Assembly: GCF_029626235.1 (NCBI RefSeq)
Contig: NZ_JARUBO010000005.1
Span: forward strand, 838,501 to 902,500
DNA: 64,000 bases
Source: Micromonospora sp. WMMD1120
GTDB taxonomy: Bacteria; Actinomycetota; Actinomycetes; Mycobacteriales; Micromonosporaceae
Direction of reading: 5' to 3'
Each line of letters opens with the position of its first letter. Position 1 is the stretch's first letter. The position numbers were made by a program, and so were the translations under genes. Below are positions 1 to 8,635 of the stretch, piece by piece. The notes beneath the pieces are model-generated. The model worked only from the letters and a program-made list of their open reading frames with translations. It was not told the origin of the DNA and did no database searches.

Positions 1-587
1 CGGAACCGGGCGAAGTCGATCAGCCGGGGGTACGCGGTCGCGCCGCAGATGATCAGCTTGGGCCGGTGCGCCCGCGCCAGGTCGCGTACCTCGTCGTAGT
101 CGATCTGCTCGGTGTCCGGCCGCACCGGGTAGCCCACCGGGTGGAACCACTTGCCGGAGAAGTTCACCCGGCTGCCGTGGGTGAGGTGCCCGCCGTGCGG
201 CAGGTCCATCGCCAGCACCGTGTCGCCCGGCTGCACCAGCGCGGCGTACGCGGCCAGGTTGGCGCTCGCCCCGGAGTGCGGCTGGAGGTTGGCGTGCTCG
301 GCCCCGAACAGCTCCTTGGCCCGGGCGATACCGATCTCCTCGGCCCGGTCCACCTCGGCGCAGCCGCCGTAGTAGCGCCGGCCCGGGTAACCCTCGGCGT
401 ACTTGTTGGTCAGCGTCGAGCCGAGCGCTGCCAGCACCGCCGGCGAGGTCAAATTCTCGCTCGCGATCAGTTGCAGGCCGCCCCGCAACCGGTCCAGCTC
501 ACCGAGGACCACCCCGGCGATCTCCGGATCGGTGGCCCTGAGCTGCGCGAAATCCGGCCCCCAGAAGGTGCTCGTCTCGGTCTCCAC
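1..587 (-). CDS. glyA: Serine hydroxymethyltransferase, N-terminal part (runs off window)
   Basis: Interconverts serine and glycine with tetrahydrofolate, using PLP in the cytoplasm. About 195 residues are visible. The reading begins [13 protein letters not shown] and continues with the family landmarks [45 protein letters not shown] and [11 protein letters not shown]. The family is usually about 420 residues, so the PLP lysine and the C-terminal half lie beyond the left edge. I chose the GTG at 587 because the homologous region begins just after it; no strong Shine-Dalgarno (SD) sequence is visible. In actinomycetes glyA commonly lies close to tsaC and the LMW phosphatase; here a SDR gene and a penicillin-binding protein intervene. 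Identification is firm; the start is moderately sure. Confidence 0.93.
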   Translation of the reverse strand, partial: METETSTFWGPDFAQLRATDPEIAGVVLGELDRLRGGLQLIASENLTSPAVLAALGSTLTNKYAEGYPGRRYYGGCAEVDRAEEIGIARAKELFGAEHANLQPHSGASANLAAYAALVQPGDTVLAMDLPHGGHLTHGSRVNFSGKWFHPVGYPVRPDTEQIDYDEVRDLARAHRPKLIICGATAYPRLIDFARF

Positions 588-600
588 AGCGAACGAGTCT

Positions 601-765
601 AGGGCCTGTCGCACGAGGGCGGCCGAGCCGAGGCGGAGTCCGGGCGGCGATCCGGCAAGGCGCGGTCAGGTCCGGATACCGGTGTTGTATCCGGACCTGA
701 CCGCAACGCCGCCGGGCGTCGTCCGGGCCCGCCGCAGGGCGGCCAGTTCTCGTGCGACAGGCCCT
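601..765. repeat. Nested palindromic intergenic element
   Basis: This 165-bp element lies between the divergent glyA and SDR genes. Its ends, 601-617 and 749-765, are perfect 17-bp inverted repeats beginning AGGGCCTGTCGCACGAG. Inside it, 662-679 and 687-704 form a second perfect 18-bp inverted repeat around a 7-nt loop. It carries no ORF. The size and nested symmetry resemble a MITE or REP-like element; the right end reaches within about 22 bp of the SDR start, so it also holds that gene's promoter region. No other copy is in this window. Confidence 0.75.
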
Positions 766-787
766 GGGGGGCGGCACACTGGTAGCC

Positions 788-2251
788 GTGCGATGCCTCG
801 TCACCGGAGCCACCGGCTACATCGGCGGGCGGCTCACGCCCCTGCTGCTCGCCGACGGGCACACGGTGCGCTGCCTGGCCCGCAAGGCCGTACGGCTGCG
901 GGACGTCCCCTGGGCCGCCGCGGCGGAGATCGTCGAGGGGGACCTGAGCCGGCCGGACACGCTGCCCGCCGCGTTCGCCGACGTGGACGTCGCGTACTTC
1001 CTGGTGCACTCGCTCGGCCGGCCGGACTTCGAGGCGGCCGACCGGGCGGCGGCGACCAACTTCGCGGCGGCGGCGCGCGCGGCCGGAGTCCGCCGGATCG
1101 TCTACCTCGGAGGGCCGGAGCCGACGTCCGACGACGAGGTCCCCTCCCCGCACCTGCGCTCCCGCGCCGAGGTCGGCCGGATCCTGCTGGCCAGCGGGGT
1201 GCCCACGGCGGCGCTCCGCGCCGCGGTGATCATCGGCTCCGGCTCGGCGTCGTTCGAGATGTTGCGCTACCTGACCGAGCGGCTGCCCGCGATGATCACA
1301 CCGCGCTGGGTCCGCAACCGCATCCAACCGATCGCGGTCCGCGACGTGCTGCGCTACCTGGCCGGCTGCGCCGAGCTGCCGACCGAGGTCAACCGGGGCT
1401 TCGACATCGCCGGACCGGACGTGCTGACCTTCCAGGACATGATGCAGCGCTACGCCCGGGTGGCCGGGCTGCGCCGGCGGATCATCGTGCCGGTCCGGCC
1501 GCTCACCCCGTCGCTCTCCTCGCACTGGGTCGGTCTGATCACGCCGGTGCCGAACGCGATCGCCCGCCCCCTGGTGGAGAGCCTGATCCACGAGGCGGTG
1601 GCGCACGAACACGACATCGCCCGGTACGTACCGGACCCGCCGGACGGGCTGACCGGCTTCGACGAGGCGGTGGCGCTGGCGTTGGCCAAGGTGCGCGACG
1701 CCCAGGTGGAGACCCGCTGGTCCACCGCCAGCGGCCCGGACGCGCCCGCCGAGCCACTGCCCAGCGACCCGGACTGGTCCGGCGGCACCGTCTACACCGA
1801 CGTGCGGGAGCGGGCGGTGGCCGCGACTCCCGCCGCGCTGTGGCGGGTCATCGAGGGCGTCGGCGGCGAACACGGCTGGTACTCGTTCCCGCTCGCCTGG
1901 TCGGTCCGCGGCTGGCTGGACCGGCTGGTCGGTGGGGTCGGGCTGCGGCGGGGCCGGCGCGACCCGCATCGGCTGCAGGTCGGTGAGGCGCTGGACTTCT
2001 GGCGGGTCGAGGAGATCGTCCCGGGTGAGTTGCTGCGCCTGCGGGCCGAGATGCGGCTGCCCGGCCGAGCCTGGCTGGAGATGCGGGTGCTACCGGCCGA
2101 CGACGGCGGCAGCCGCTACCAGCAACGGGCCGTCTTCCTGCCACGCGGGCTCAGCGGCCACGCCTACTGGGGCTCGGTGGCCCCGTTCCACGCGGTGGTC
2201 TTCGGCGGGATGGCCCGCAACATCGCCCGCAACGCCGAACAACCCCGCTAA
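788..2251 (+). CDS. SDR-type NAD(P)-binding protein with C-terminal DUF2867 domain
   Basis: Residues 1-15 give VRCLVTGATGYIGGR, the TGxxGxxG dinucleotide-binding motif of atypical/extended SDRs (NmrA/complex I subunit-like). The first ~300 residues look like the Rossmann part. From about residue 330 (VYTDVRERAVAATPAALWRVIEGVGG) the sequence matches the DUF2867/SRPBCC-like half usually fused to it, ending at residue 487. Substrate unknown. I use the GTG at 788 because the nucleotide-binding motif starts immediately there; an ATG-like extension to 752 would run into the palindromic element. It stands alone, convergent with the penicillin-binding protein downstream. No obvious promoter could be separated from the upstream repeat. 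Confidence 0.85.
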   Translation: MRCLVTGATGYIGGRLTPLLLADGHTVRCLARKAVRLRDVPWAAAAEIVEGDLSRPDTLPAAFADVDVAYFLVHSLGRPDFEAADRAAATNFAAAARAAGVRRIVYLGGPEPTSDDEVPSPHLRSRAEVGRILLASGVPTAALRAAVIIGSGSASFEMLRYLTERLPAMITPRWVRNRIQPIAVRDVLRYLAGCAELPTEVNRGFDIAGPDVLTFQDMMQRYARVAGLRRRIIVPVRPLTPSLSSHWVGLITPVPNAIARPLVESLIHEAVAHEHDIARYVPDPPDGLTGFDEAVALALAKVRDAQVETRWSTASGPDAPAEPLPSDPDWSGGTVYTDVRERAVAATPAALWRVIEGVGGEHGWYSFPLAWSVRGWLDRLVGGVGLRRGRRDPHRLQVGEALDFWRVEEIVPGELLRLRAEMRLPGRAWLEMRVLPADDGGSRYQQRAVFLPRGLSGHAYWGSVAPFHAVVFGGMARNIARNAEQPR

Positions 2252-2424
2252 CCCGCACCCCGCACCCCACACCCCACACCCCGCACCCCGCACCCCGCAC
2301 CCCGCACCCCGCACCCCGCACCCCGCACCCCACACCCCACACCCCGCACCCGCACCCGCACCCCGCACCCGCACCCGCACCCGCACCCCGCACCCGCACC
2401 CGCACCCGCACCCGCACCCGCACC
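2252..2424 (+). repeat. C-rich simple tandem repeat (6- and 7-mers)
   Basis: Directly after the SDR stop come about 25 units of a 7-mer of type ACCCCGC/ACCCCAC, drifting to a 6-mer ACCCGC. The top strand is nearly all C and A with single Gs, so the SDR transcript would have a C-rich, G-poor, unstructured tail. This is the composition expected of a Rho-loading (rut-type) site, but that role is inference. Open frames through it are accidental. Confidence 0.85.
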
Positions 2425-2498
2425 CGCGATCTTGCGCTTTGTGCTGTTGTTTAGGCAGCTTATGCACCTTTTGCCGGGACAGAAACTGCAAGATCGCG
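2425..2498 (-). repeat. Palindromic repeat family A, copy 1
   Basis: A 74-bp element bounded by perfect 11-bp inverted ends (CGCGATCTTGC at 2425 and its complement at 2488-2498). Read on the minus strand it matches the copies at 56356 and 56564: CTTGCAGTTTCTGTCCCG is shared exactly with copy 2. It lies between convergent genes, preceded by C-rich repeats and followed by a G-rich stretch up to the next stop codon. Confidence 0.85.
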
Positions 2499-2526
2499 GG
2501 GATAGAGGGCGCGGGGACGAGGGGGG

Positions 2527-4641
2527 TCAGTTTCCGGTGCGGGGGGGTGTGGTTTGGAAGGCGCTGCGTTCGCTCGGGGGGACGAAGTCGCGTACCGGTT
2601 GGTCGCGGAGGGCGACGGCGAGGACCTCGCCGACCGCGCGCACCATCTGGGCCTGCACCGCCTGGCCGACCGCGTCCCGGGGGTCGTCCGGGTTCGCCGC
2701 CATGGAGGCCACCACGAGCTGCGGCGTGAACGCCACCACCGTCTCCGTCTCGTACCGCTCCGAGCTGCCGGTCTTACCCGCCACCGGCCGACCGAGACCG
2801 GCCCGCAGGCCGGGCGCGGTGGCCCCGTCGCACCGCCCGTACATCGACTGGTCGCCGACCGGGCAGCGGGCCGCGTCGGCGGCGGCCCGCGCCACGTCCG
2901 TGTCGAGCACCTGCCGGCAGTCCGGCTTGGCGGCGTCGACCGGCCGGCCGGCCGCGTCGGTGATCGAGACCACCGGCAGCGGCGCGCACCAGGTGCCCTC
3001 GGCCGCCACCGTGGCGTACGCGGTGGCCAGGTCCAGCGGCGTCGTCGCGGCCACGCCAAGGGTGAACGGTCCCCAGTCCTTCGCGCCGTAGCGGGCCAGC
3101 CTGGCGTCCGCGTCGGCCCGCAGCACGATGCCGAGCCGTTCGGCCATCTCCACGACCCGGTCGGCGCCGACCCGCTCGGTGAGCCAGGCGAAGTACGTGT
3201 TCACCGAGCGGCCGAACGCGGTCCACATGGTGCGCGGGCCGTCCATCGACGACGGGCTGGCGTTCGACGGACACCACCTGCCGTCGCAGCTCGCCGTACC
3301 GCTGACCGGGAAGCGGGTGAGCAGTTGGGTGGGCGCGACGAAGTCGGTGGACAGCGGCAGGCCGGACTCCAGCGCGGCCAGCATGGTGAAGAGCTTGAAC
3401 GTGGAGCCGCCCTGGTACCCGTCGATGGCGCCGCCACCGGCGACGAGCTGGTTGACGGTGTTCGGGTGGTTCTTCTGCCCGACCGGGTTGTCCGCCACGC
3501 TGTAGACACGGTTGACGGACATCGCCAGCACCCGCCCGGTGCCGGGTTGCACCACGGCGGTCGGCGCCGCGTCCGCCCTCGTCACCGGATAGATCCTCAG
3601 CACCTGCTCGGTGGTGGCCCGCTGCACCGCCGGGTCGAGCGAGGACACGATGGAGAACCCGCCCCGGCGCAACGCGCGCTGCCGCTCGTCGGCGGTGGCC
3701 CCGAACGCGGACTGGTCGCTCCACCAGCGGGTGAACCAGTCGCAGAAGAAGCCCCAGTCGTTGTGTGTCTCGGGCACCCCGGTGCAGTCGTTCGGGGTCT
3801 CGCTGGGCTGCAACCGCAGAGGCTCGGCGCGCGCCGCCGCCGCCGTGTCCGCCGGCACCTGCCCGGTCTCGGCCAGCCGCTCCAACACGTACGCCCGCCG
3901 GGTCAGCGCGCTGTCCGCGTCACCGTTGATCGGGTCGTCGCTGTCCGGCGAACGCACCAGGCCGGCCAGCAGCGCCGCCTGGGCCAGCGTCAACTCGGCC
4001 GGGGACCGGGAGAAGTAGCGTTTGCTGGCAGCCGCGATCCCGTACGCCCCGGCCCCGAAGTAGGCGATGTTGAGATAGCGGGTCAGGATCTCGTCCTTGT
4101 CGAGTTCCCGCTCCAACGCGAGGGCGTACCGCATCTCCTGGAGCTTGCGCACGGTGGTGAGTTCGGTGGCCGCGGCGCGCTGCGTCTCGGTCAGCCGGGG
4201 GTCGTTGCTCAGCACGTTGCGGACGTACTGCATGGTCAGCGTCGAGGCGCCCTGCCGGGTCCGGCCGTCGCGCTTGTTGACGGTGAACGCGCGCACCACG
4301 CCCCGCAGGTCGACACCGCTGTGCTGGTAGAACCGGGCGTCCTCGGCCGCGATGATCGCCTGGCGCATCACCGGGGCCACCTCGCGCAGCGGCACGTCCA
4401 CCCGGTCCTCCTGGTAGAAGGAGGTGATCAGGGTGGTGCCGTCGTTGGCGTAGAGGTTGGAGCGCTGGGCGGTGGGCGGCGTCCGGAGCGTGTTCGGCAG
4501 CTCCGAGTAGGGCGTCGAGAGGGCGCTGAAGCCGATCCCGAAGACCAGGGCCGCCGGTAGCGCGGCGGCGGCCAACACCAGGCCGGCCAGCACTCCGGCG
4601 ATCACCACGGTCAGCAGTTTGTCGAGTCGGGCCCGGATCAT
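2527..4641 (-). CDS. Bifunctional penicillin-binding protein (GT51 transglycosylase / transpeptidase)
   Basis: Class A PBP that polymerises and cross-links peptidoglycan outside the membrane. 704 residues. A single membrane anchor spans about 10-38. The GT51 domain has AAEDARFYQHSGVD with catalytic Glu100 and GASTLTMQYVRN at about 131. The penicilloyl-serine domain has S413-TFK, the SVN triad at 479-481 and KTGSS at 623. All catalytic motifs are intact. There is no PASTA or long cytoplasmic tail, and the length is usual for actinobacterial PonA-like proteins. Start ATG at 4641. It interrupts the expected tsaC-phosphatase-glyA neighbourhood and reads toward the SDR gene, with the family A palindrome between them. 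Confidence 0.93.
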   Translation of the reverse strand: MIRARLDKLLTVVIAGVLAGLVLAAAALPAALVFGIGFSALSTPYSELPNTLRTPPTAQRSNLYANDGTTLITSFYQEDRVDVPLREVAPVMRQAIIAAEDARFYQHSGVDLRGVVRAFTVNKRDGRTRQGASTLTMQYVRNVLSNDPRLTETQRAAATELTTVRKLQEMRYALALERELDKDEILTRYLNIAYFGAGAYGIAAASKRYFSRSPAELTLAQAALLAGLVRSPDSDDPINGDADSALTRRAYVLERLAETGQVPADTAAAARAEPLRLQPSETPNDCTGVPETHNDWGFFCDWFTRWWSDQSAFGATADERQRALRRGGFSIVSSLDPAVQRATTEQVLRIYPVTRADAAPTAVVQPGTGRVLAMSVNRVYSVADNPVGQKNHPNTVNQLVAGGGAIDGYQGGSTFKLFTMLAALESGLPLSTDFVAPTQLLTRFPVSGTASCDGRWCPSNASPSSMDGPRTMWTAFGRSVNTYFAWLTERVGADRVVEMAERLGIVLRADADARLARYGAKDWGPFTLGVAATTPLDLATAYATVAAEGTWCAPLPVVSITDAAGRPVDAAKPDCRQVLDTDVARAAADAARCPVGDQSMYGRCDGATAPGLRAGLGRPVAGKTGSSERYETETVVAFTPQLVVASMAANPDDPRDAVGQAVQAQMVRAVGEVLAVALRDQPVRDFVPPSERSAFQTTPPRTGN

Positions 4642-4747
4642 CAGCTCTCCCCGCAGGAGCCGGTCACGCTAGGACCCGTTCAGAATGACCCGGAACGCCC
4701 CTTTGGCCCCTGGTTTTCCCCAAACCCGGAGGAAACTCGCACCACGG

Positions 4748-5359
4748 TCAGGGCAGCAGGGCCGCGGCCAGCGGGTGGACCGTCTCCTCGATCTCGTCGG
4801 CGACCCTGCTGAAGCACTGGTCACCGCGACCCCACGGGTCGTCCAGATCGTCGGTGGGCAGCGCGGACGCGCCCAACCGCGCGTCGTGGGCCGCCTCCAC
4901 CAGGGCCACGCCCCGGGCGTACACCGCCGCCGGGGTCGCGTCGTCCGCCGGCAACGCGGCGGCGTCCACCGCCGCCAGCAGTCGGCCGAACTCCCCGAGT
5001 ACGAACGTGCGCGCCGCCGCGTCCGGGCGGAGCGCCACCACGTACTCCTGCTGGTCGGACGTGGCGGTCAGGATCAGGTCGGCGGCGTCGATGTGGTCCG
5101 AGCGGAGCTTGCGCGCCGCGAAGCCCTCGACGTCCCCGCCGCGACTGGTGACCTGCCGGGCCGCCGGCGGGTTCATCTCCTCGCCCGCGTGCCAGCCGCC
5201 GGTGCCGGCGCTGTGGCTGTGCACCAACTCCTCGGCCCCGGCCGGGTTCTGCGCGCGCCGCGTCAGCCGCTCCCGCACCGCGAGGGCGAGCAGCCGCTCC
5301 GCCATCGGTGAGCGGCAGATGTTGCCCATGCAGACGTGCAGGACCGTGAACGGGGGCAC
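4748..5359 (-). CDS. Low-molecular-weight phosphotyrosine/phosphoarginine phosphatase family protein
   Basis: The P-loop CMGNICRS sits at residues 10-17 (nucleophile Cys10, Arg16) and the general-acid loop DDPWGRG at about 173-179. At 203 residues it is longer than the ~155-residue classical enzyme, with extra sequence in the middle, as is common in actinobacterial homologues. The GTG start at 5359 follows the tsaC stop with no gap, so the two are translationally linked. The pairing with tsaC is conserved in actinomycetes. Whether it acts on phosphotyrosine or phosphoarginine cannot be read from the sequence. Confidence 0.9.
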   Translation of the reverse strand: MPPFTVLHVCMGNICRSPMAERLLALAVRERLTRRAQNPAGAEELVHSHSAGTGGWHAGEEMNPPAARQVTSRGGDVEGFAARKLRSDHIDAADLILTATSDQQEYVVALRPDAAARTFVLGEFGRLLAAVDAAALPADDATPAAVYARGVALVEAAHDARLGASALPTDDLDDPWGRGDQCFSRVADEIEETVHPLAAALLP

Positions 5360-6007
5360 TCAGACCGCCCGGTCGTCGATGAGATCCGGAACCACGTCGC
5401 GCAGTTTCTCCAGGGGGATGGCCCCGGCCCGGAGCAACTGCGGCACCTCGCCGGTCAGGTCCACGATCGTGCTGGGCACCGGGTCCGGGCAGGGGCCGGC
5501 CTCCAGGTACGCCCGGACCGAGTAACTGAGCTGGTCGCGAGCCTCCTCGGCGGTGACCGCGGCGGGCTGGCCGGTCTTGTTGGCCGACGAGACCGCCATC
5601 GGGCCGGTCTCCCGCAGCACCTCGAGGGCCACCGGGTGCAGCGGCATGCGCACCGCCACGGTGCCCGTCTTGTCGCCCAGGTCCCACTGGAGGCTCGGCG
5701 AGTGCTCGACCACGATCGTCAGCGCACCCGGCCAGAACGCCTCCACCAGGTCGCGGGCGGCGGTGGGGAGCGAGAAGACCAGCCCGTCCAGGGTGTGCCG
5801 CGAGCCGATCAGCACCGGCGGGGGCATCTGCCGCCCCCGGCCCTTGGCGTCCAGCAGCGCCTTCACCGCGTACGGCGTGAAGGCGTCCGCGCCGATCCCG
5901 TACACCGTGTCGGTCGGCAGGACGACCAGCTCGCCGTTCTTGACCGCCTCGATCGCCGCGGCGATGCCGCGGTCCCGGTCGGCGGGCGAGCGGCAGTCGT
6001 AGAGCAT
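5360..6007 (-). CDS. tsaC: L-threonylcarbamoyladenylate synthase (Sua5/YrdC family)
   Basis: Makes threonylcarbamoyl-AMP from threonine, bicarbonate and ATP for t6A37 modification of ANN-decoding tRNAs. The signature LVVLPTDTVYGIGADAF is near residue 30, followed by the KGR-type substrate-pocket segment (LLDAKGRG) and SSANKTGQPA. 215 residues is the short YrdC-only form without the Sua5 extension. ATG at 6007 is used; a GTG directly before it (6010) is equally possible. It follows prmC by a few bases and abuts the phosphatase, so prmC-tsaC-phosphatase looks like one transcript, consistent with a translation-quality cluster with prfA. Confidence 0.92.
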   Translation of the reverse strand: MLYDCRSPADRDRGIAAAIEAVKNGELVVLPTDTVYGIGADAFTPYAVKALLDAKGRGRQMPPPVLIGSRHTLDGLVFSLPTAARDLVEAFWPGALTIVVEHSPSLQWDLGDKTGTVAVRMPLHPVALEVLRETGPMAVSSANKTGQPAAVTAEEARDQLSYSVRAYLEAGPCPDPVPSTIVDLTGEVPQLLRAGAIPLEKLRDVVPDLIDDRAV

Positions 6008-6016
6008 CACGAGGAG

Positions 6017-6979
6017 TCAGTCTGCCACGCCGCCCCGATCGGAGTGTGCTGGCCGTCCGCCCGTCGGGACACCGCGGTCGTCGGCCGGTCGGGTGGCGGT
6101 GGCGAAGCGGGGTCGTCCGGCGAGATCGCGATGGTCGGTGACGGCGGTGAACCGGCCGTCGGCGGCGAGCAGACCGGGCACCGCCGCGCCGTGCGTGTCG
6201 TCGTGCTCGACCCCGAAGACGCCATCCGGGCGCAGCAGCACGGCCGCCCGTCCGACGACCGGCCGGATCACCGCCAGGCCGTCCGCGCCGCCGAAGACCG
6301 CCTCCGCGGGGTCGTGCCCCGCCACCTCCGGCGGGACCACCACGTCGTCCGGCACGTACGGCGGGTTGCAGAGCAGCACGTCCACCCGACCCACCAGGTC
6401 CGCCAGCAGGTCCGGCGCTGTCACGTCGGCCTCCACCACCTCGATCGGCCGGTCCCCGGCCGCGACCCGTTCGGCGGCGTTGCGGCGCAGCCACGCCAGC
6501 GCCGCCGGAGACCGTTCCACGGCGAGCACCCGCGCGTCCGGCACCTCCTGGGCCACCGCGAGCGCGATCGCGCCCGAGCCGCTGCACAGGTCCACCACCA
6601 CCGGGGCGGAACGGCTCCGGGCCTGCGCGACTCCCCAGCCGGCCAGCAGCTCCGTCTCGGGCCGGGGCACGAAGACACCCGGACCGACCGACAGCTCCAG
6701 GTGCCGGAACCCGGCCCGACCGGTCAGGTGCTGCAACGGCTCCCGCGCGGCGCGCCGCCGGGTCAGCTCGTCCAGCCCCGCCAGCTGCTCGGGGCCGAGG
6801 TCGTCGGCGAGCGCCAGCCGCCCCCGGGGCACCCCCAGCACGTACGCCGCCAGCAGCTCGGCCTCCACCCGGGCCGAGCCGACCCCGGCGGAAGCGAGCA
6901 CGCGGGCCGCACGGGCCACCGCTGCGGACGGCCGGATGGGGCCTGTCCCTTCGGGGGGGTGTTGCGGCAAAGTACTCAC
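6017..6979 (-). CDS. prmC: Release-factor glutamine N5-methyltransferase
   Basis: Methylates the Gln of the GGQ motif of release factors using SAM. The N-terminal helical domain has EPLQHLTGRAGF, then the SAM motif VVDLCSGSGAIALA and the glutamine-binding NPPY motif (LLCNPPYVPDD). Start GTG at 6979 (VSTLPQHPPEG) gives 320 residues; a longer open frame to 7261 has no family similarity and would overlap the divergent GGDEF gene. The C-terminal ~25 residues after FATATRPADDR look non-conserved. Its substrate gene prfA is 2.7 kb upstream, on the other side of the divergently transcribed GGDEF gene. Confidence 0.92.
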   Translation of the reverse strand: MSTLPQHPPEGTGPIRPSAAVARAARVLASAGVGSARVEAELLAAYVLGVPRGRLALADDLGPEQLAGLDELTRRRAAREPLQHLTGRAGFRHLELSVGPGVFVPRPETELLAGWGVAQARSRSAPVVVDLCSGSGAIALAVAQEVPDARVLAVERSPAALAWLRRNAAERVAAGDRPIEVVEADVTAPDLLADLVGRVDVLLCNPPYVPDDVVVPPEVAGHDPAEAVFGGADGLAVIRPVVGRAAVLLRPDGVFGVEHDDTHGAAVPGLLAADGRFTAVTDHRDLAGRPRFATATRPADDRGVPTGGRPAHSDRGGVAD

Positions 6980-7052
6980 GACATAATCATGGTGCGTCAC
7001 GGGCGACGTGACGAACGGGTGCGCGCCGGCGCGCACGACAGGAGGTTGGCGG

Positions 7053-8597
7053 GTGGGCTGGCTCGACCGGGTCGATGACCAGGTTGACGCACTCACGCAC
7101 GCGCGGGCGTTGCAGGAGGCCAGTCGTTCCGCGGAGGCGTACGTCCTGTTGGAACGTGTGATCCGCACCACGACCGACCCCACGGCGCGAGCGGACGCGC
7201 TGGTGCAGCGTCTCTCCGCGCTGATCAATCTCGGTCGCACGGCGGAGTTCACCAGGGCCATCGAGGAGGCGTCGGCGGCGGTCCGCGACCTCGCCGAGCC
7301 CTACCTGCACGGTCACCTGAACGCCCTGGCCGCGCTCGCCGCGCACCACCAGGGCGCACTGGACCGCTGTGTCATGCATCTCGTCCGGGCCGCTCGGGCG
7401 TTGAGCGCGGTGACCGACCCGGATCGGGACACCGCCTGGGGCTGGCACGACCTGGCCATGGCCTACAGCTACCTCAGCTTCCACGGGTACGCCCTCGGCG
7501 CCATCGAGCGCGCCCGGCAGCTCGGCATGACCGCCGGCATCCCGGAGGAGACCTTCGCCGCGCCGGGCATCCGGCTGCGCAACGCGGTGGCCCTGGACCA
7601 CAACGGCGACAGCGACGGGTGCCTGCGGGTGCTCCGCGACGTGGCCGCCGACCTGGCCCGTTTCCTGCACGCCGGGCGGGCCGGGCAGCTACGCCCGAGC
7701 AGCCTCGCCGCGTACGGCTACGCGGCCGCCCGGCAGGCGGCGCTCGGCGACCGGGTGGTGGTCGACGGCGCCGAGCCGAGCCGGTTGCTCACCCACGGAG
7801 GCGACAGCGCCCGCGTCCGCGACCTGCGCCAACTCGGGCAGGTCTGCCTCGCCGTCGCCGACGGGCGACCGATCGAGGCGGTCACCCGGCTGGACACCGT
7901 CCAGGTGTCCAACGAGACGCTCGGGGCTGCCGAGCCGGCCCGGCTGCGCAGCATCGCGCTGACCCGTGCCGGGGACCACGTGGCGGCGCACCGGGCCGAC
8001 CGGCTGGCGTTCCGGCTCGCGGCCCAGCGCAACGACCGGCTGCGGGACGTCTACATCGACGGGATCGCCGCCCGGATCGACCACGAGGAGATGCGCCGCG
8101 AGGCGGCCCGCTTCGAGGGTGAGGCGTTGACCGACCCGCTCACCGGGCTGCCCAACCGCCGCCGGCTGGAGCGGTACATCACCGCCGTGGTCACCCGGGG
8201 CGACCGGGTGGTGATCGGTGTCTGCGACCTGGACGGCTTCAAGGCGGTCAACACCCGGCACGGGCACCACTCCGGCGACCTGGTGCTGCAACGCATCGCC
8301 GGGGTGATCAACCGGGTGATGCGCCGCGGCGACTTCGTGGCCCGCTACGGCGGTGACGAGTTCGTCGTGGTGCTGCCGGACACCGGCATGGCGGAGGCCG
8401 CCGAGGTGGCCCGCCGGATCGAGGCCGCGGTCCGGCTGGAGGACTGGGAGTCCCTGGTGCCGGGGACGCCGGTCGGGGTGAGCATCGGTTTCGCCGAGGT
8501 CTCCGGCGGCAGCGGGCTGCGCGACGCGCTCAGCGTCGCCTTCGAGCAGGCCGACAGGGAGATGCTCCGCGCCAAGACCCGACCCCGCGCGAGCTGA
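7053..8597 (+). CDS. GGDEF-domain diguanylate cyclase with helical repeat N-terminus
   Basis: Predicted to make cyclic-di-GMP from two GTP. About 514 residues. Residues 1-360 are all-helical and look like degenerate TPR repeats (ARALQEASRSAEAYVLLERV); no membrane segment is seen, so it is probably cytosolic. The GGDEF domain starts at DPLTGLPNRRRLE (about 372), has the metal-binding D in GVCDLDGFKAVN, and an intact GGDEF at 433-437. There is no EAL domain. GTG at 7053 is chosen for the GGAGG at 7041-7045. It is divergent from prmC and interrupts the prfA-prmC pair; streptomycete homologues are developmental regulators, but that role is inference. Confidence 0.9.
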   Translation: MGWLDRVDDQVDALTHARALQEASRSAEAYVLLERVIRTTTDPTARADALVQRLSALINLGRTAEFTRAIEEASAAVRDLAEPYLHGHLNALAALAAHHQGALDRCVMHLVRAARALSAVTDPDRDTAWGWHDLAMAYSYLSFHGYALGAIERARQLGMTAGIPEETFAAPGIRLRNAVALDHNGDSDGCLRVLRDVAADLARFLHAGRAGQLRPSSLAAYGYAAARQAALGDRVVVDGAEPSRLLTHGGDSARVRDLRQLGQVCLAVADGRPIEAVTRLDTVQVSNETLGAAEPARLRSIALTRAGDHVAAHRADRLAFRLAAQRNDRLRDVYIDGIAARIDHEEMRREAARFEGEALTDPLTGLPNRRRLERYITAVVTRGDRVVIGVCDLDGFKAVNTRHGHHSGDLVLQRIAGVINRVMRRGDFVARYGGDEFVVVLPDTGMAEAAEVARRIEAAVRLEDWESLVPGTPVGVSIGFAEVSGGSGLRDALSVAFEQADREMLRAKTRPRAS

Positions 8598-8614
8598 CCG
8601 ACCGCGCGGTCAGC
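8593..8614. terminator. Short hairpin between convergent GGDEF and prfA genes
   Basis: GCTGACCG at 8593-8600 pairs with CGGTCAGC at 8607-8614 around a 6-nt loop, spanning the stop codon of the GGDEF gene. It lies 22 bp from the prfA stop, so it could end transcription in both directions. No T-run follows. Confidence 0.5.
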
Positions 8615-8635
8615 GCCGGGCCGGCCGGGTCGCGG

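Noticed and set aside
1932..2729. Open frames through the HPHPHP/TPHPAP-coding simple repeat
   Set aside because: The repeat has no stop codons by composition; the frames begin inside the SDR gene and end inside the PBP gene.
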